A stretch of 64,000 nucleotides of DNA. Source: Proteles cristata cristata. Its lineage: Eukaryota > Chordata > Mammalia > Carnivora > Hyaenidae. Made by a program: the position numbers and the translations under genes. The DNA lies in contig JAESUZ010004128.1 of the NCBI GenBank assembly GCA_017311185.1, forward strand, positions 496,001 through 560,000, written 5' to 3'. Every line of letters starts with the position of its first letter. The stretch's first letter is position 1. The notes under the pieces were generated by a model. It saw nothing but the letters and a program-made list of their open reading frames with translations. It was not told where the DNA came from and ran no database searches. This document shows positions 29,885-41,893 of the stretch, piece by piece.

Positions 29885-31250
29885 AGCTCTATAAAAATTT
29901 CATTTGTCCAACTTACTATATTTTAAAAACTCATGGATAGTTATAATTTAAAAATGGTATAATTTGTAGATAATTATGTAATTTTGTAACATTATATAAA
30001 AATTACATATATGAAAATATATGTCTATGTATATATACACACATATGTTTATATACAATATCTGTATATATGTATACACACATATCCACCCAAGCAAGCT
30101 ATTCCTGGGGAATAGTAAGCAGTATTCTAAGATAATCCCCATTATATTTTGCTTACTTATTTTTATCATAAAGTAATTGCCGTGTTTTACCCCGATGTAC
30201 AAACACTTAAAAAATGTTCTCATACGTGCATCTCACTACTCCCCACGCCCCGTCCTTACAGCTATTGGATGAGGAAACTACAGACCAGTGAGCTCAGATG
30301 GCCTGTTAGGACTGGTGGGAAGCAGAACTGGGCCACTGACCAACGCCTCCTGACTGCCATGCTTCTTGACCCACATCCAGGAGACATGGTCATTATTTAC
30401 TGATGTCGGTCATGATAATTGACAAAGACAGTAATTGATGGCAGCGATTCTGTTGCTCCATATCCATGAATGCCCCTGACAGTGTGGCTAATTGTAGTTA
30501 AATGCTTTTAGCGACATTATTCTTCTTGGACCAAAATTCCAATTTCCCCTCCTTCTCACACCCAGCAAGGAATGAGAAGTCCATGACTTCGTGCATCCAA
30601 GCTGCTGTTGGAGATTGAATTACTGACTCTCCAGGCACTGGGTCAGGCAATCACATGGCTGTTGATTCTCTGCTTTCCTAGTAAAACACTTAGTTTGCTG
30701 AGGTCCTAGAAGGACAATAGAGCTTTTGTAATAGCCTGATTCACCTAAAACTGCAGAACAGCATTTTATATCCTAACAGAGAAGCCGTAACATTTTAGAC
30801 AGTAGAGAATACACACCAAAGCAAAGCCTTTAAGAGACTCTGCCTCACAGAGTGTCAGACACCTTTACTAAGTTAAATTCATGGAGTACAGGATATTGTT
30901 ATTCTGAAATGAAATACGATACAGTTGAAACCCTGTATAATTTATAAAATTTTCTCTTTATTTTTTTTCAAGAAAGCTTGTAATTGCCATGCAGCCAAGC
31001 TTTCCACAGTGGCTGACAGAGTCTAATATACTTGTAAATCATACATTTATTTTTTCCACTTCAAATGCAGTTTCTCTTCAGAAGCTATAGAGCAGGTTAA
31101 CGAAGGTTCATATTGTAATAGTTCATCCTAAGGCTTTGCAAGGATTGATGTCAGCAGCTATGAGAAATGAAAACCCTATGAGCTGGTGGAAGCAAAGAAG
31201 CTTGAAATATGCAAGTGTGAGAGTTGCAGGGGACAGGGCTGCTTGCATAG
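29885..31250. other. Unassigned DNA with an AT/TG dinucleotide stretch
   Basis: Positions 29990-30090 are TA/CA-rich simple sequence. The remainder, to 31250, shows no recognised repeat, exon or RNA gene. Confidence 0.35.
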
Positions 31251-31260
31251 TTGAACGTCT

Positions 31261-31463
31261 TTTTTTTTTTTTTTTTTTTTTTTTGAGAGAGAGAGAGTGC
31301 AAGCAGGGGAGGGGCAGAGAGAGAGGGAGACACAGACTCTGAAGCAGGCTCCAGGCTCTGAGCTGTCGGCACAGAACCCGACGCGGGGCTCGATCCCACG
31401 AACCGCGAGATCGTGACCTGAGTTGACGTTGGACGCTTAACCAACTGAGCCACGCAGGCGCCC
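31261..31463 (-). mobile_element. Carnivore SINE with a 24-T tail complement
   Basis: A long homopolymer tail suggests recent insertion. CGTCTTTT flanks both ends. Head complement GAGCCACGCAGGCGCCCC. Confidence 0.95.
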
Positions 31464-31844
31464 CGAAAGTCGTCTTTTCCTTAAGTTGTCAGTATGTGAA
31501 AGTTTCCAACACTGCCAGACACTTCCCCTGGGCTCTGTAGCTCCCCTAAGGTGCTTAGTGGAAAGAAGGGAGGAGGTTGGTAAAAGCCCAGGGCAGGGGA
31601 AAGGCCTTACTAGTTGGAGCTGCAGAGTCCACAGAGGGAGGTCCTCCCAGCTCTGTCCCTGCGACTTTGGAGAGTCTGCTCTCACCTGGGTCATAGTTTC
31701 TTTTTCTGCACAGAGAGGGTTAGTGCAGACGGTCTGTAGGGCTTCTAACAGCGGATTTCTGTGTTCAGTGTGCGTCCCCTTTTCTGACACATAATCACTT
31801 TCCATTGTCTTCTCTTGGGACGCCTTCCCCACACACATAAATGT

Positions 31845-31845
<1 letters not shown>

Positions 31846-31906
<61 letters not shown>
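31846..31906. repeat. (CA)n microsatellite
   Basis: About 28 uninterrupted CA units; likely polymorphic. Confidence 0.98.
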
Positions 31907-32040
31907 CCCTGTACCTTAGAGCAGAGAAGCAGAGCAGAATCCAGAGGGGGTTCTTGAGCCACCATGCCTCCCCAAGGGAACATTTTTCACGTCCCCACGG
32001 GGACTCCCCAGCTCGCTTGCTTAATTAAATTACAGCAGCC

Positions 32041-32610
32041 TCCTAAAGAGTTTCCGCCTCAACCTGCCCCCCACCCTGCAGAAGGAGTGCTCTTTCTAAA
32101 AGGCATGTGATCATGTTACTCCCCTCCCTCTAACCATTCAATGGCGCCTCATTTCTCTATAGGTCCTAACATGGCATGTAGACCTTTTGTGATTTGATCC
32201 ATACTCTGTTTACTTACCCACTTGTCTTTTCACTATTACATTGTACTCAAAGCTCCAATCATTTTAAAGTTCCTCAGTTCCTAAGATCCCCTTGTTCATT
32301 CTCATTCCTGGTATAAATTCTCCTTCTGCTGAATCTTTGCCCATTCCCATTCCACTTCTCATCTTCTTCCCCAGGCAGTCTCCTACTTAGCCTTCAAATC
32401 TCAGCTTAGGTGCCATTTCCTCCAGGAAGCTCTTCCAGGTTGGATTAGCTGCCCATGTGCTTTCTCTTGTCGCAGCATTTCCTGCACTGAATTGTGATAG
32501 TCTGAGGGTCAGGACTTTGCCTTATTCAGGCCTGTGTCTCAAAAAAACTGAAAGCGGTACTTAGACATCATGGGTATTCAATCAGTATTTGTTAAACGAA
32601 TGAACTTAGA
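32041..32610 (+). mobile_element. L2 3' end
   Basis: L2 landmarks: GTGATCATGTTACTCCCCTC, AACCATTCAATGGCGCCTC, TCTCAGCTTAGGTGCCATTT, CCTCCAGGAAGCTCTTCCAG, ending ATCAGTATTTGTTAAACGAA. Confidence 0.85.
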
Positions 32611-32772
32611 AATGACATGATCTGGAGCTGGTAATTGTGGCAGCTGGGTAATGGGTACATAGGGTTTTGTGACGCTATTATTTACTGTGCTGTTTTCTCT
32701 GCTTTTATGCATATTTGGCATTTGCTATAATAAAAAAAAAATTTTTTTAAGACATGATTTTTAACTTTTTTA

Positions 32773-32810
32773 AATGTTTATTAAAATTTTTTTAATGTTT
32801 TTATTTATTT

Positions 32811-32849
<39 letters not shown>

Positions 32850-33015
32850 CAGGAGTAGGAGAGGATCAGAGAGAGAAGGAGACACAGAATCTGAAACAGG
32901 CTCCAGGCTCTGAGCTGTCAGCACAGAGCCCGGTGCGGGGCTTGAACTCACGAACCATGAGATCATAACCTGAGCCGAATTCGGACGCTTAACCGACTTA
33001 GCCACCCAGGCGCCC
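32773..33015 (-). mobile_element. Young SINE of a tandem pair
   Basis: Complete element with a long (GA)n body, ending GCCACCCAGGCGCCC. Together with the next SINE it is flanked by ATGATTTTTAAC / ATGATCTTTAAC (32753 and 33202), so this copy inserted into the tail of the older one. Confidence 0.93.
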
Positions 33016-33199
33016 TAACGTTTATTTTTGAAAGAGAGAGACAGAGCATGAGTGGGAGAGGGAGGGAGACAGAGAACCTGAAGCAGGCTCCAGGCTGAGC
33101 TGTCAGCACAGAGCCCGACGTAGGACTCGAACTCACAAACCATGAGATCATGGCTTGAGCCCAAGTCAGACACTTAACCAATGAGCCACCCCGGCACCC
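33016..33199 (-). mobile_element. Older SINE of a tandem pair
   Basis: Shorter, diverged element ending ATGAGCCACCCCGGCACCC; shares the outer target duplication noted for its neighbour. Confidence 0.9.
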
Positions 33200-34130
33200 T
33201 TGATGATCTTTAACGTCTAAACAACATCTCAAATCTTAAATTGCAATAGACAAGAAGCGGCAGGATAGAAGCTACCACAATCCCATGCACTAGCCTCCAG
33301 GGCACGGGGCTTACTAAAATGGGTGCTCCGAGAAGGTGTGATGCAAAACCGAACACGGGCAGGCCTTCCTTGAGGAGCTTGGCCTCTGTGTGTCCCTACG
33401 GTCCCCAGCTGGACCCACCGATTTCATTCCGATGGAGTGCAAAAACCAACATGGCAAGAACAAGGGAAGACATTGATCCCCCCAAAGTGGACATTTGTGC
33501 CTGGGCCTTGTAGCTCTTCTGCTGGCTCCTAATAAACCAGGCTTTGTGCGAGTCTCACCAAGCCTGCACAGGGCCCCGCCCCAAGGCGCGCTCGTGCTCT
33601 CTCTCTCTCTCTCTCTCTTTCTTTCTCCCTCTCTGCTGGCCTGGCTGCCTGGAGAACTTGTTAGCCTGCATTGATTTCTTTGAGACACCACTGCATTGGA
33701 TCGCTTTGCTCTGCATTTGAAAAGGGGTGTTTTTCTTGAGGAGGCTGGACGTTGGCCCTGACTTGAAATTACAGAGTTGGAAACCATTCAGGATCCATAA
33801 CTATCATGAGTTTCCTTCACAGCACATGAGATTCTAACGATGGCCTTAGCTTACAGAGGTAGAGAAAACTCAGTATTTCACCCATGTGGTGGGAACGGAG
33901 AAGCAAAATAACACATTTCTGTGTACTAATCAGTCGGCAGATCAGCGTTGACTGGGCTCTTCTCATGTGCCAATCATGTGTGAGGCTGTGCCTGTGGATG
34001 GAATAATGAAGTCAACAACTGCTGTGAGGGAAACGGGGTAGAAATCACGCATGTAAGTTCCAGGGCTTCCTCAGGACAGCGGCATGGGACCAATGGGAAG
34101 CCTGGACCAGTGGGTACAGATTGCGTTTTA
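33200..34130. other. Mostly unassigned; possible LTR fragment near 33.4-33.6 kb
   Basis: TCCTAATAAACCAGGCTTTG near 33525, followed by a GC-rich then (CT)n stretch to about 33645, resembles the polyadenylation/U5 part of an LTR, but no ends or target duplication are visible. The rest is unassigned. Confidence 0.25.
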
Positions 34131-34139
34131 CAACTCAAA

Positions 34140-34285
34140 GTATCTCATTAAAAAAAACCTAATAACATGTGTGAGAGGTATTATTGTCTTGATTTTACAG
34201 ATGAAAACTAAGACTCAGAGAATTAAACCCGATTTGGACCTGAATTCAAAACCAGTTCTTGGTCATTACGAAGACATTGCTTTTA
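34140..34285 (-). mobile_element. MIR SINE fragment
   Basis: Antisense MIR: GTATTATTGTCTTGATTTTA, CAGATGAAAACTAAGACTCA, GAGAATTAAACCCGATTTGG, CCTGAATTCAAAACCAG. Confidence 0.75.
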
Positions 34286-34747
34286 TGTCGTCGTACTGCC
34301 TGGTTTGTGCCTGCGAACGCCAAAAAGATGCGCGTAGCTGAACTTTTGTAGTTGGGAGAAAGGACGTCTTCAAATAACCAGACTTCCTTCGGTTCTGCCG
34401 CAGCTGCGGGTTTTACTAGATGGAGATCCTGCAGTGCTGTCACGTCCAGCAGATGTCAGCATTCACCATTCTTTGGCTTCCCCGGGTCTTGCTTTTACAG
34501 AGTGTTAGGACATGGAGCCTGTCTTGCGCTTGGGTCCCCAGAATGGCTATTGCATCTGGGCACGAGGTGCAGAGCTGTGTGCAAGAGGGTGCAGCTGAGC
34601 ACGGCGTCTTGATTCAGTGAGAAGGCTTTTGAAATGGTCATGAGCCCTCTGCTGCCCTGATTTTCTAAAATCCAAAGGCGTTCATTTTTTTTTCTCCTCC
34701 CTTTTGCCATTTCCTGTTTCTAAAACCCAAGTCATTTCTTCTTTTTA

Positions 34748-34934
34748 AAAGGTGTCTATTTATTTTGAGAGAGAGAGTGAGTGCACGCTGTGTGAGTTGG
34801 GGAGAGGGAGGGAGAGAGAATCCCAAGGAGGCAGTGTGGAGCCTGATGTGGGGCTCAATCCCATGACCCTGGGATCTTGACCTGAACTGAAATCAAGAGT
34901 CCAAGGCTTAACTGACTGAGCCCTGCAGGCGCCC
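34748..34934 (-). mobile_element. Older carnivore SINE
   Basis: GGGGCTCAATCCCATGACCC, AAATCAAGAGTCCAAGGCTT and GAGCCCTGCAGGCGCCC. An older subfamily with a distinct anticodon-arm region. Confidence 0.85.
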
Positions 34935-35190
34935 GAAAACCATCCGATGGATGAGCCAAACAGTTATTACCTGGCCTTTGGCCAAGGCTGCGCAGAGACA
35001 GAGGAGGCTCTTGAAGTTTCCAGAGGATGCCGGAACGCTGCTGGTGCTAGGGGCAGCTGGGATGTGGACCAGGCTGGAGTGTGGCTTCTGACGAGGGGTC
35101 AGAAATAGCCCCAAATACCAAGGTCTCTCTTCTGCTCAGCTTCTCTGTGCCTCAGATCCCACCCCTGCAAGTTCATCCTGTGGCTCTAAT

Positions 35191-35533
35191 GTGTTTTTTT
35201 CCGTTTATAGTTTATTGTCAAGTTGGTTTCCATAGAACACTCAGTGCTCATCCCCACAAGTGCCCTCTCCCATGCCCATCACCCCCCCGGCCCCCCCATC
35301 AGTCCTCAGTTTGTTCTCAGTATTTAAGCGTCTCTTATGGTTTGCCTCCTTCCCTCTCCTTAACTATTTTTTCCCCTTCCCCTCCCCCATGGTCCTCTGT
35401 TAAGTTTCTCCTGATCCACATCTGAGTGAAAACATATGGTCCTTCTCTGCCTGACTTATTTCGCTCAGCATAACACCCTCGAGTTCCATCCACGTTGCTA
35501 CAAATGGCCAGATTTCACTCTTTCTCATTGCCC
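35191..35533 (-). mobile_element. Young carnivore L1, 5'-truncated to about 340 bp
   Basis: The plus strand starts with TTTATAGTTTATTGTCAAGT after a T-run and runs through GTTTGTTCTCAGTATTTAAG, CTCTTATGGTTTGCCTCC and TTCGCTCAGCATAACACCC. Target duplication GTGGCTCTAAT at 35180-35190 and 35534-35544. Confidence 0.93.
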
Positions 35534-35544
35534 GTGGCTCTAAT

Positions 35545-37430
35545 CTTAACCTTACAGGTTTCATGAGAAGGAATGATCTCTTAAATGTATTTACATCGAA
35601 GTGCAAATGAATTTGAACTTTATGTTTTGTCTAATGGGAGAAACCAGGCCGCGCTGAGAAAATGAATTGCCTCTGGTGTGCCTGGAAATGTTCGAGAAGG
35701 GTTTTAGGGGGGGTGGGGAGAGCGAGGGTGGCGCACTTCTGTGATCTCCCCGTCTGGCCCAGGCTGATGGGCATGGTGCCTGGGAGGACTTCCTTTGCTT
35801 CCTGTCTCTCACACCCTCCGCGACTTCACCCTGCCAATCCGAGTGTTCTAAAGAGTGCGCCTAACATGATGACTGGTTCGCCAGAACCTCGGGGCCAACA
35901 AGAGATGGAAAATGTCGGCTTCCTGTTCCAAAATTGCAGCTCTGGGAGAGGGAAGTCACCGACCTTAATGGCACCAGTACCCTGTTAAAAATAGTCCATT
36001 TGCAGCTATTTTTAAAAAAAGACAAACATAGAAAGAAGGAAGCTACGGCATGTGGCTTTTATTTGCTAATCATATGCGTAGTGTTCAATCCTGCAAACTT
36101 TCTCTGTAACAAAGGTGCCTCTACAATTCAATGCATGTCCTCCTTGGGCGATGCTGCTGGTAGTAAAGCTCTCTCCTTGACCGAAAACTTAAAATAATAT
36201 GCCCTTCAGAACATGTGACATTCTGGGCACATGGCCACAGATGAAAGTCTTAAATAAATGGGGCTCAGTCCGACTTGCAGAGGCAGAGAGAGCAGATTCA
36301 TTACAGAATGGAGAAATGTGGTGTGAAATTGGTAATCTCAAATGCTTTGATCCTTTCTTTTCAGTAATGTATTATTCATTCCGTTTGGTCCTTTCTGCTC
36401 CACCATTCTTACATAACCTTGAGCAACCTTTAATGATGATTTATAGGTAAAATTATTCATGTAGCAGCGTGTCTGGGTTACCAGACGCATTGGACTTGCA
36501 CTGACTGAGTCAGTCAATCTGGCCTGACTCAAGGGAGCTCAGAGGGTCATGTGAACCTCACAGTCCGCCATGTCTGGTGGGGGGAAGGGTTTGGCTGGTG
36601 ACTTTAGACTCCAGTTGATGAGGGGCCCACCCACAGATCTTTGCTCAGTAGGGGCTAAACGGAGGAGATGGGCAGATCTGTCTCTAAATTGTGATTATAA
36701 AGCTTGTGAGTGATAGCTCTAAAAATGCCAGAACTCAAAATCTCCGTATTAGCGCTGTTTCTGTCTAGTATCATGGTTATTTGGGGAGACCGTACACCAA
36801 TTCAGCATTGCAGTCCCTCAAATCATGTTGGTCAGCTCCTTTCAGATTGTCACAACCTACAGAATGGCCAGGGCTGATTGGTCTGTGGGGTAGACACCAG
36901 ACCCCTACTGGGCCAGATTCCTGCTCCCGGGACTTGGCAGTGAGAACATGGAGATGCGATGATGGGAGTCTGCTTTCTGAAGCTGACCTGTCTTTCTAGC
37001 ACTTTCCACAGACTTGTAGGCTCAGGTTCCTGAGCTGCCGGGCTCCTGCCTGCCTGCTGTTTCCTGCCTGCTGTTTCTTCTGGCCGTACACAGTCTGAAA
37101 AAGCAGTTGCCAAAATGCGTTGAGACTGTACCCATGATGCTTTAGTTCATCTGTGGTATTAGGTCAAATAAAAGTCCTTGGGACGGTCTATCAGTTGAAA
37201 ATGAAGCCTTACAATTTTTAGTGCTGATTTTCAAAATTCTATAAGCGAAATGTATTCGTATGGAGAATCATATTTGGTTACATAATTGATGTCAGATTCA
37301 ATTAGTGACGGACTCTGCAATTTGGGTTTTATTACTGAATATTTGGAATCTATTTCAATAGTCACTGCATGGTTTAAACTGAATATTGTCTGTGAGCATA
37401 TTTGCTTTGTTTAAAAATTCCTTTTCTCAG
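35545..37430. other. Unassigned, low-repeat DNA
   Basis: Nearly 1.9 kb without a recognised repeat. Contains paired AP-1 heptamers (TGAGTCA 36506-36512, TGACTCA 36525-36531) and an AATAAA at about 37166. Short open frames only. Confidence 0.35.
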
Positions 37431-37431
37431 G

Positions 37432-37640
37432 GGTGCCTGGGTTGCTCAGTCGGTTGAACATCTGACTCTGGCTCAGGTCATGATCTCACGGTATGTGGCT
37501 TCGAGCCCTGCGTCGGGCTCTGTGCTGACAGCTCAGGGCCTGGAGCCTGCTTCGGATTCTGTGTCCCCCTCTCTCTCTGCTCCTCCCCCACTCATGCTCT
37601 GTTTCTGTCTGTCTCAATAATAAATAAACATTAAAAAAAA
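37432..37640 (+). mobile_element. Carnivore SINE, plus strand
   Basis: Head GGGGTGCCTGGGTTGCTCAG, tail CTCAATAATAAATAAACATT. TCCTTTTCTCAG is present at both flanks. Confidence 0.95.
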
Positions 37641-37750
37641 AATCCTTTTCTCAGTCATTTTAATTGTGGTAAGTATGAAACCATTTCACGGAAGTTTCTA
37701 AATAAAGAGCCAAAAGACACAAACCTAATCTGAATTGCTTTTACCCACAG

Positions 37751-37810
37751 GATAGAAATACATGGTTCAGACAGAACCTATAACAACAAATTTACTATCA
37801 AATGTTCCCA
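37751..37810 (+). other. Candidate internal exon, 60 bp
   Basis: Preceded by a pyrimidine-containing acceptor (GCTTTTACCCACAG|G) and followed by a strong donor (TTCCCA|GTAAGTTCA). One frame (one leading base, 19 codons, two trailing bases) is open throughout and starts IEIHGSDRTY; the length is divisible by three. A second frame contains an ATG with an open run into the intron. Not in a recognised repeat. I do not recognise the peptide, and short exon-like matches arise by chance. Confidence 0.3.
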
Positions 37811-37917
37811 GTAAGTTCACCTACATCTCTACCTTACAAGAAGGCAAAACTGTAATGTAAATTTCCTAAGATATTCACAATGATATTATGGTTTTGTGAA
37901 GGCTGGCTTGGTTTTCT

Positions 37918-38024
37918 TTTAAGTTTATTTATTTATTTTTTAGTAGTCTCTACACCCCATGTGGGGCTTGAACTCACAACCCTGAGATCAGGAGTCACAT
38001 GCTCTTCAACTGAGCCAGGCTTGA
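37918..38024 (-). mobile_element. Older short SINEC-type element
   Basis: GTGGGGCTTGAACTCACAAC, CCTGAGATCAGGAGTCACAT, CTCTTCAACTGAGCCAGG. GGCTTGGTTTT / GGCTTGATTTT flank it. Confidence 0.85.
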
Positions 38025-38025
38025 T

Positions 38026-39198
38026 TTTGACGGGAAAGCCAGCAACATGATTTTATGAGATCTTTTGAATAGGGAAAGTGAGACTTAGATATATTTTTAC
38101 TAACCATTAATATAAAATCTGAGCATTATGGGATTTATGGGGGAAAAAAAAGCCCAAACAGTATGAGGCCAACCAGGATAGTATGTGTTTCAGACTTCCA
38201 GACAGGATCTTTTGCCATTTTTACAGATTTTTCTGAAAGGTCAAGATCAGCTGTGCTGTGCAGTGAATGTCTGAAGTGTGTGCTAGTAACAGCTACCGCT
38301 GTGGTGTAAATACATACATGGAAAGTTGTAGTTATGTATTTATGAGTCTATTTGTTGCTTAATTTCAAAGGGTAAATTCCAAACTCCAGTCCTTGAGATT
38401 AAATCTTTTTATTCCGTTAATTTTCAAATAAAAAAAGACTCCAGGATTCTCATGTCTGTCACTCAGTATCAGCATTATGCCAATTCTAGTTCATCTCATA
38501 CCCTGCACCCCCTTACTCCCCACTCCCCCTGTTCTTTTAAAGGAAGTCCAAGGTCATATGTCTTTCTTCTGAAAACATTTCCGCTTGTCTCTTAAGGATT
38601 TTTTTTTTTTAAACATGACCACAGTCTCTTCTGACTTCCTTTTACTGGACGTGAGGAGTAGGATCCGCCGTTTCTCATCTTCTCCCTTCCCCTCTTTGTG
38701 TCTGTGAATTTAATATGGAATTGTAGGCCTCTTCCCTCATTTGTTTCTCCTTTTTATAACAGACCCGAACTTATAAACGATAATCACATTGTGCAGTCAC
38801 TTTTTACATCTAATACCTCCCCCTGAGTGACTGTTTTCAATAATCACCACCAATCCTTCCCAACCATGACTTCCTCATATTTGAATTCTTATTTTGCCCT
38901 CATTTGTCATTACTATGAACCATGTTTTCATGTGATTTATACAGGAAGTGTGGCTGTGTCATCATCCATATACTTGCATATCTTAAAATGCTTTTCTTGA
39001 GTGAGGGCATGAATGATACTTGCTTATGAATAATTCTTGGGACATCGGGTTTTTTTCTTCGAAGCTCTCTTGCTGTAAATCAGTTTGTCTTCAGTTATTT
39101 AGTGCTTCAGAGATTTATAAGGTGAGAAGAGAAACACTGTGTGGGGTTTTCCACTGAAGGGGTAACGTTCTGCCCTTGCATAATTAGGGCTCTGTGGC
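38026..39198. other. Unassigned DNA, possibly old LINE remnants
   Basis: T/C-rich phrasing between 38400 and 39000 resembles eroded LINE sequence, but no diagnostic landmark was found. Confidence 0.3.
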
Positions 39199-39216
39199 AT
39201 GCTACAGTACCCTGTA

Positions 39217-39436
39217 CATTTTTTTTTAATTTTGTTTTTACATTTATTTATTTATTTTGAGAGACAGAGCACAAATGGGAGAGGGGCAGAGAGGCAGGGA
39301 GACACAGAATCTGAAGACAAGCTCCAGGCTCCAAGCTGTCAGCACAGAGCCCAACACGGGGCTCGAACTCACAAACTGCAGGATCATGACCCAAGCCAAA
39401 GTTGGATTCTCAACCAACTGAGCCACCCAGACGCCC
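39217..39436 (-). mobile_element. Carnivore SINE, minus strand
   Basis: Complete element with a perfect 15-bp duplication (ctacagtaccctgta) at 39202-39216 and 39437-39451. Confidence 0.96.
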
Positions 39437-39467
39437 CTACAGTACCCTGTAAGTTAAGAACTTTTCT

Positions 39468-39775
39468 GCTATGTGAAATAAGAGAGAAATAAAGATACTA
39501 TATGACTTCACTCATATCTGGAATTTAAGAAAAAAAAAAAACAAATATGCAAAGAAAAAGAGAGAGAGAGGTAAACCAAGAAACAGACTCTTAACTATAG
39601 AGAATAAACTAGGGTCACCAGAGGAAAGGTGGGGGTGGGGATTAAGGAACGCACTGGTCATGAGGAGCACCGGGTGATGTCTGGAAGCGTTGAGTCACGA
39701 TATTGTGCACCTGATGCTAATATTACACTGTATGTTAACTCACTGGAGTTGAAATAAAAACTTAGAAAGAAAAGA
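39468..39775 (+). mobile_element. Carnivore L1 3' end, plus strand
   Basis: Carnivore L1 landmarks: TATGACTTCACTCATATCTG, AAACCAAGAAACAGACTCTT, AACTATAGAGAATAAACTAG, TAATATTACACTGTATGTTA, then ATAAAAACTTAGAAAG. Confidence 0.9.
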
Positions 39776-39779
39776 AGTG

Positions 39780-40120
39780 TTTGAGAATTCTGGGACACCG
39801 CTAAGGAATAGGACTTATCACTGTATGCTGAGCGTTGTGTGAATCAGAACCCCCAGAGAGCCACACAGAGGCATCAGTTTTAGAATCCCTGCCTTCATTT
39901 GTGTTTCGGAAACTCTAGGTTTTCATTCTCAAGAACAAAAGCAAACTTGGGCCACATTAGGAAACTACATGATGCCAGATATCCTTGAACCCATTCTCAT
40001 TCAGAAAAACTTCATAAGAGAAAAGAAATATCTTAAAATATGATTTCTCTTTGCTAAAACAAATCACTTCATAGCACCAGTGGAGATGTTGGCCTCTGAA
40101 AATATAATCCAATGGCAAAA
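39780..40120. other. Unassigned DNA
   Basis: No recognised feature. Confidence 0.35.
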
Positions 40121-40129
40121 ACTTAATTT

Positions 40130-40242
40130 AAAAACATTTTTAAAATGTTTTTATTTATTTTTGAGAGAGAGAGACAGTGTGAGCAAGGGAAGGTCAGAGA
40201 GAAAGGGAGACGCTCAACTGACTGAGCCACCCGGGCGCTCCC
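40130..40242 (-). mobile_element. Internally deleted carnivore SINE
   Basis: Tail and GA body (40140-40210) join directly to the head (CTCAACTGACTGAGCCACCC), losing about 110 bp that include the B-box. Confidence 0.88.
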
Positions 40243-40734
40243 AAAAAAACCTGATTTTTAATGTAAACCCCTCAAAGGCAATGATTTAAATGTCTAAAAC
40301 ACAGCAAACATGACCAAACCTTGTATTGAAAGGTTTTTATCTCAAACTTTGAAGAATAGGACTTGTGGATTTTTTACATACAGTGTTATTTTCAGAATAG
40401 AAAGATCTTTAGTTCCAGGGTGGGAAATGAAACTTTGGGTTTTTGGAAGCAAGCACTTGGCTTTTATTTTGATATTCCTGCTGGTGGGAAGAGTGGTATT
40501 TTCTCAGAAGCCTCCTTTAAGATAATTCATGAAAAGTAATGAATGGCTGATTCTTAACTTCAGAGGATTGACTTCTTAAAATCAATTGAGAAGCACAGAT
40601 ACATATTATACATTCTTTCATGTAGGTATGCATATGTATATATTTTTAAAAATATACATTTTTTTTCTGAAGTATAAAGAATGCTTTACTCCTTTTGGTA
40701 GCCATCTGAGTGTTCTATTAAAAATAGAGTCGAG

Positions 40735-40946
40735 GGGCACCTGGGTGGCTTAGTCGGTTAAGCGTCCGACTTTCGCTTAGGTCATGATCTCGCGGTTCGT
40801 GGGTTCGAGCCCCGCGTCGGGCTCTGTGCTGACTGCCAGCTCAGAGCCTGGATCCTGTTTCAGAGTCTGTATCTCCCTCTCTCTCTGACCCTCCCCTGTC
40901 ACGCTGTCTCTCTCTCTCTCCTAGAAATAAATAAAAAGTATTAAAA
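40735..40946 (+). mobile_element. Young felid SINE, plus strand
   Basis: Full-length youngest type. Perfect 15-bp duplication (aaaaatagagtcgag) at 40720-40734 and 40947-40961. Confidence 0.97.
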
Positions 40947-41109
40947 AAAAATAGAGTCGAGTGGGAGATATGGTGGGCATGGTGAGGCCTCTCAGTACTT
41001 AGGTCATTTCTATGTTTCCCAGTCTCCTTTGCGATTACATTGGCCAGGTGCTCAGCTCTGATCAGGGTGAACATGAATGGAAGTGATGACATTTGCCTCC
41101 CCCACAGGG

Positions 41110-41332
41110 AGTTAAGCTTCCTTTCCCCACTCTCCTTTTCCTAAATATGCCTGTAGGGTGACTTTGGATCCACTACGTGGCATAGCCACCAAGATGGAAC
41201 CAGTCACTGGGTAGAGTCTGACCTACCTCAAATTGGCATGACTGAAAAATATGCTTTTGTTGTAAGGCAGTGAGATTTGGGGGGTCTGTTTGTTACTGCA
41301 GCATGAGCCGGCCTACCTGACTGATATAGAGG
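41110..41332 (+). mobile_element. MaLR-like LTR 3' fragment
   Basis: Ends with AGGCAGTGAGATTTGGGGGG, TTTGTTACTGCAGCATGAGC and CTGACTGATATAG, the standard MaLR/MLT 3' terminus. Confidence 0.5.
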
Positions 41333-41850
41333 AGTCGTCTGAGTTGGGCTGTTTGCAGGAAAGATCTAATATTTGGTGTCTGGTGTTTTTGTCAGCCAAG
41401 GGGAAACATTTATTTGTTATTCATGAAAACACTTCTTAAATTTTATGAAAATCATATGAGGGATTTTTGCAGTTACTTTTCACCATTCACTTTGGAACTG
41501 ATCACTGTTTCGTTTCTTACTTTGGAAGGCATGACCTGGCAACCTAGATCTTCATGAAGGTAAGAGAGAGTCCAAATGAGCTATACAAACAAAACTCTGG
41601 GATGATAACCATACCCTTTATGATAAGCTGAAATATTATTTGACTTCATTTTTGTTTTGCTCTTAACGTGATGCAATTGTCCTGGGTTCTATGAGCTACA
41701 GACGGAGTAACTGAGGAACTTTTTCCACCTTTGCAAAGACTATACCCATGGGCTTCCTTAATGTCCTCATCAAAGGAAGGCGAGGTACAGAGGGCTCACT
41801 GAAAGCCCTGAATCTGGAGTCTCGTTGGGCTGTCCTGCCTCTGAGTTAAA
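41333..41850. other. Unassigned DNA
   Basis: Contains a strong plus-strand donor look-alike (GAAG|GTAAGAGAG) at 41560 but no convincing exon around it. Confidence 0.35.
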
Positions 41851-41893
41851 GACAGCCATGCTGCTGGTGATCATAGCATAATGTGTAGAATTG

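Noticed and set aside
31437..31904. 155-codon minus-strand frame beginning with alternating Met-Cys-Val-Cys
   Set aside because: The start is the translation of a (CA)n microsatellite; no domain follows.
37140..37180. Possible gene 3' end (AATAAA at about 37166)
   Set aside because: A lone hexamer with no upstream coding exon or downstream GU-rich evidence; such strings are frequent in AT-rich DNA.
41530..41560. Short exon before the donor GAAG|GTAAGAGAG
   Set aside because: The only nearby acceptor gives an exon of about 29 bp with a weak pyrimidine tract; not convincing.
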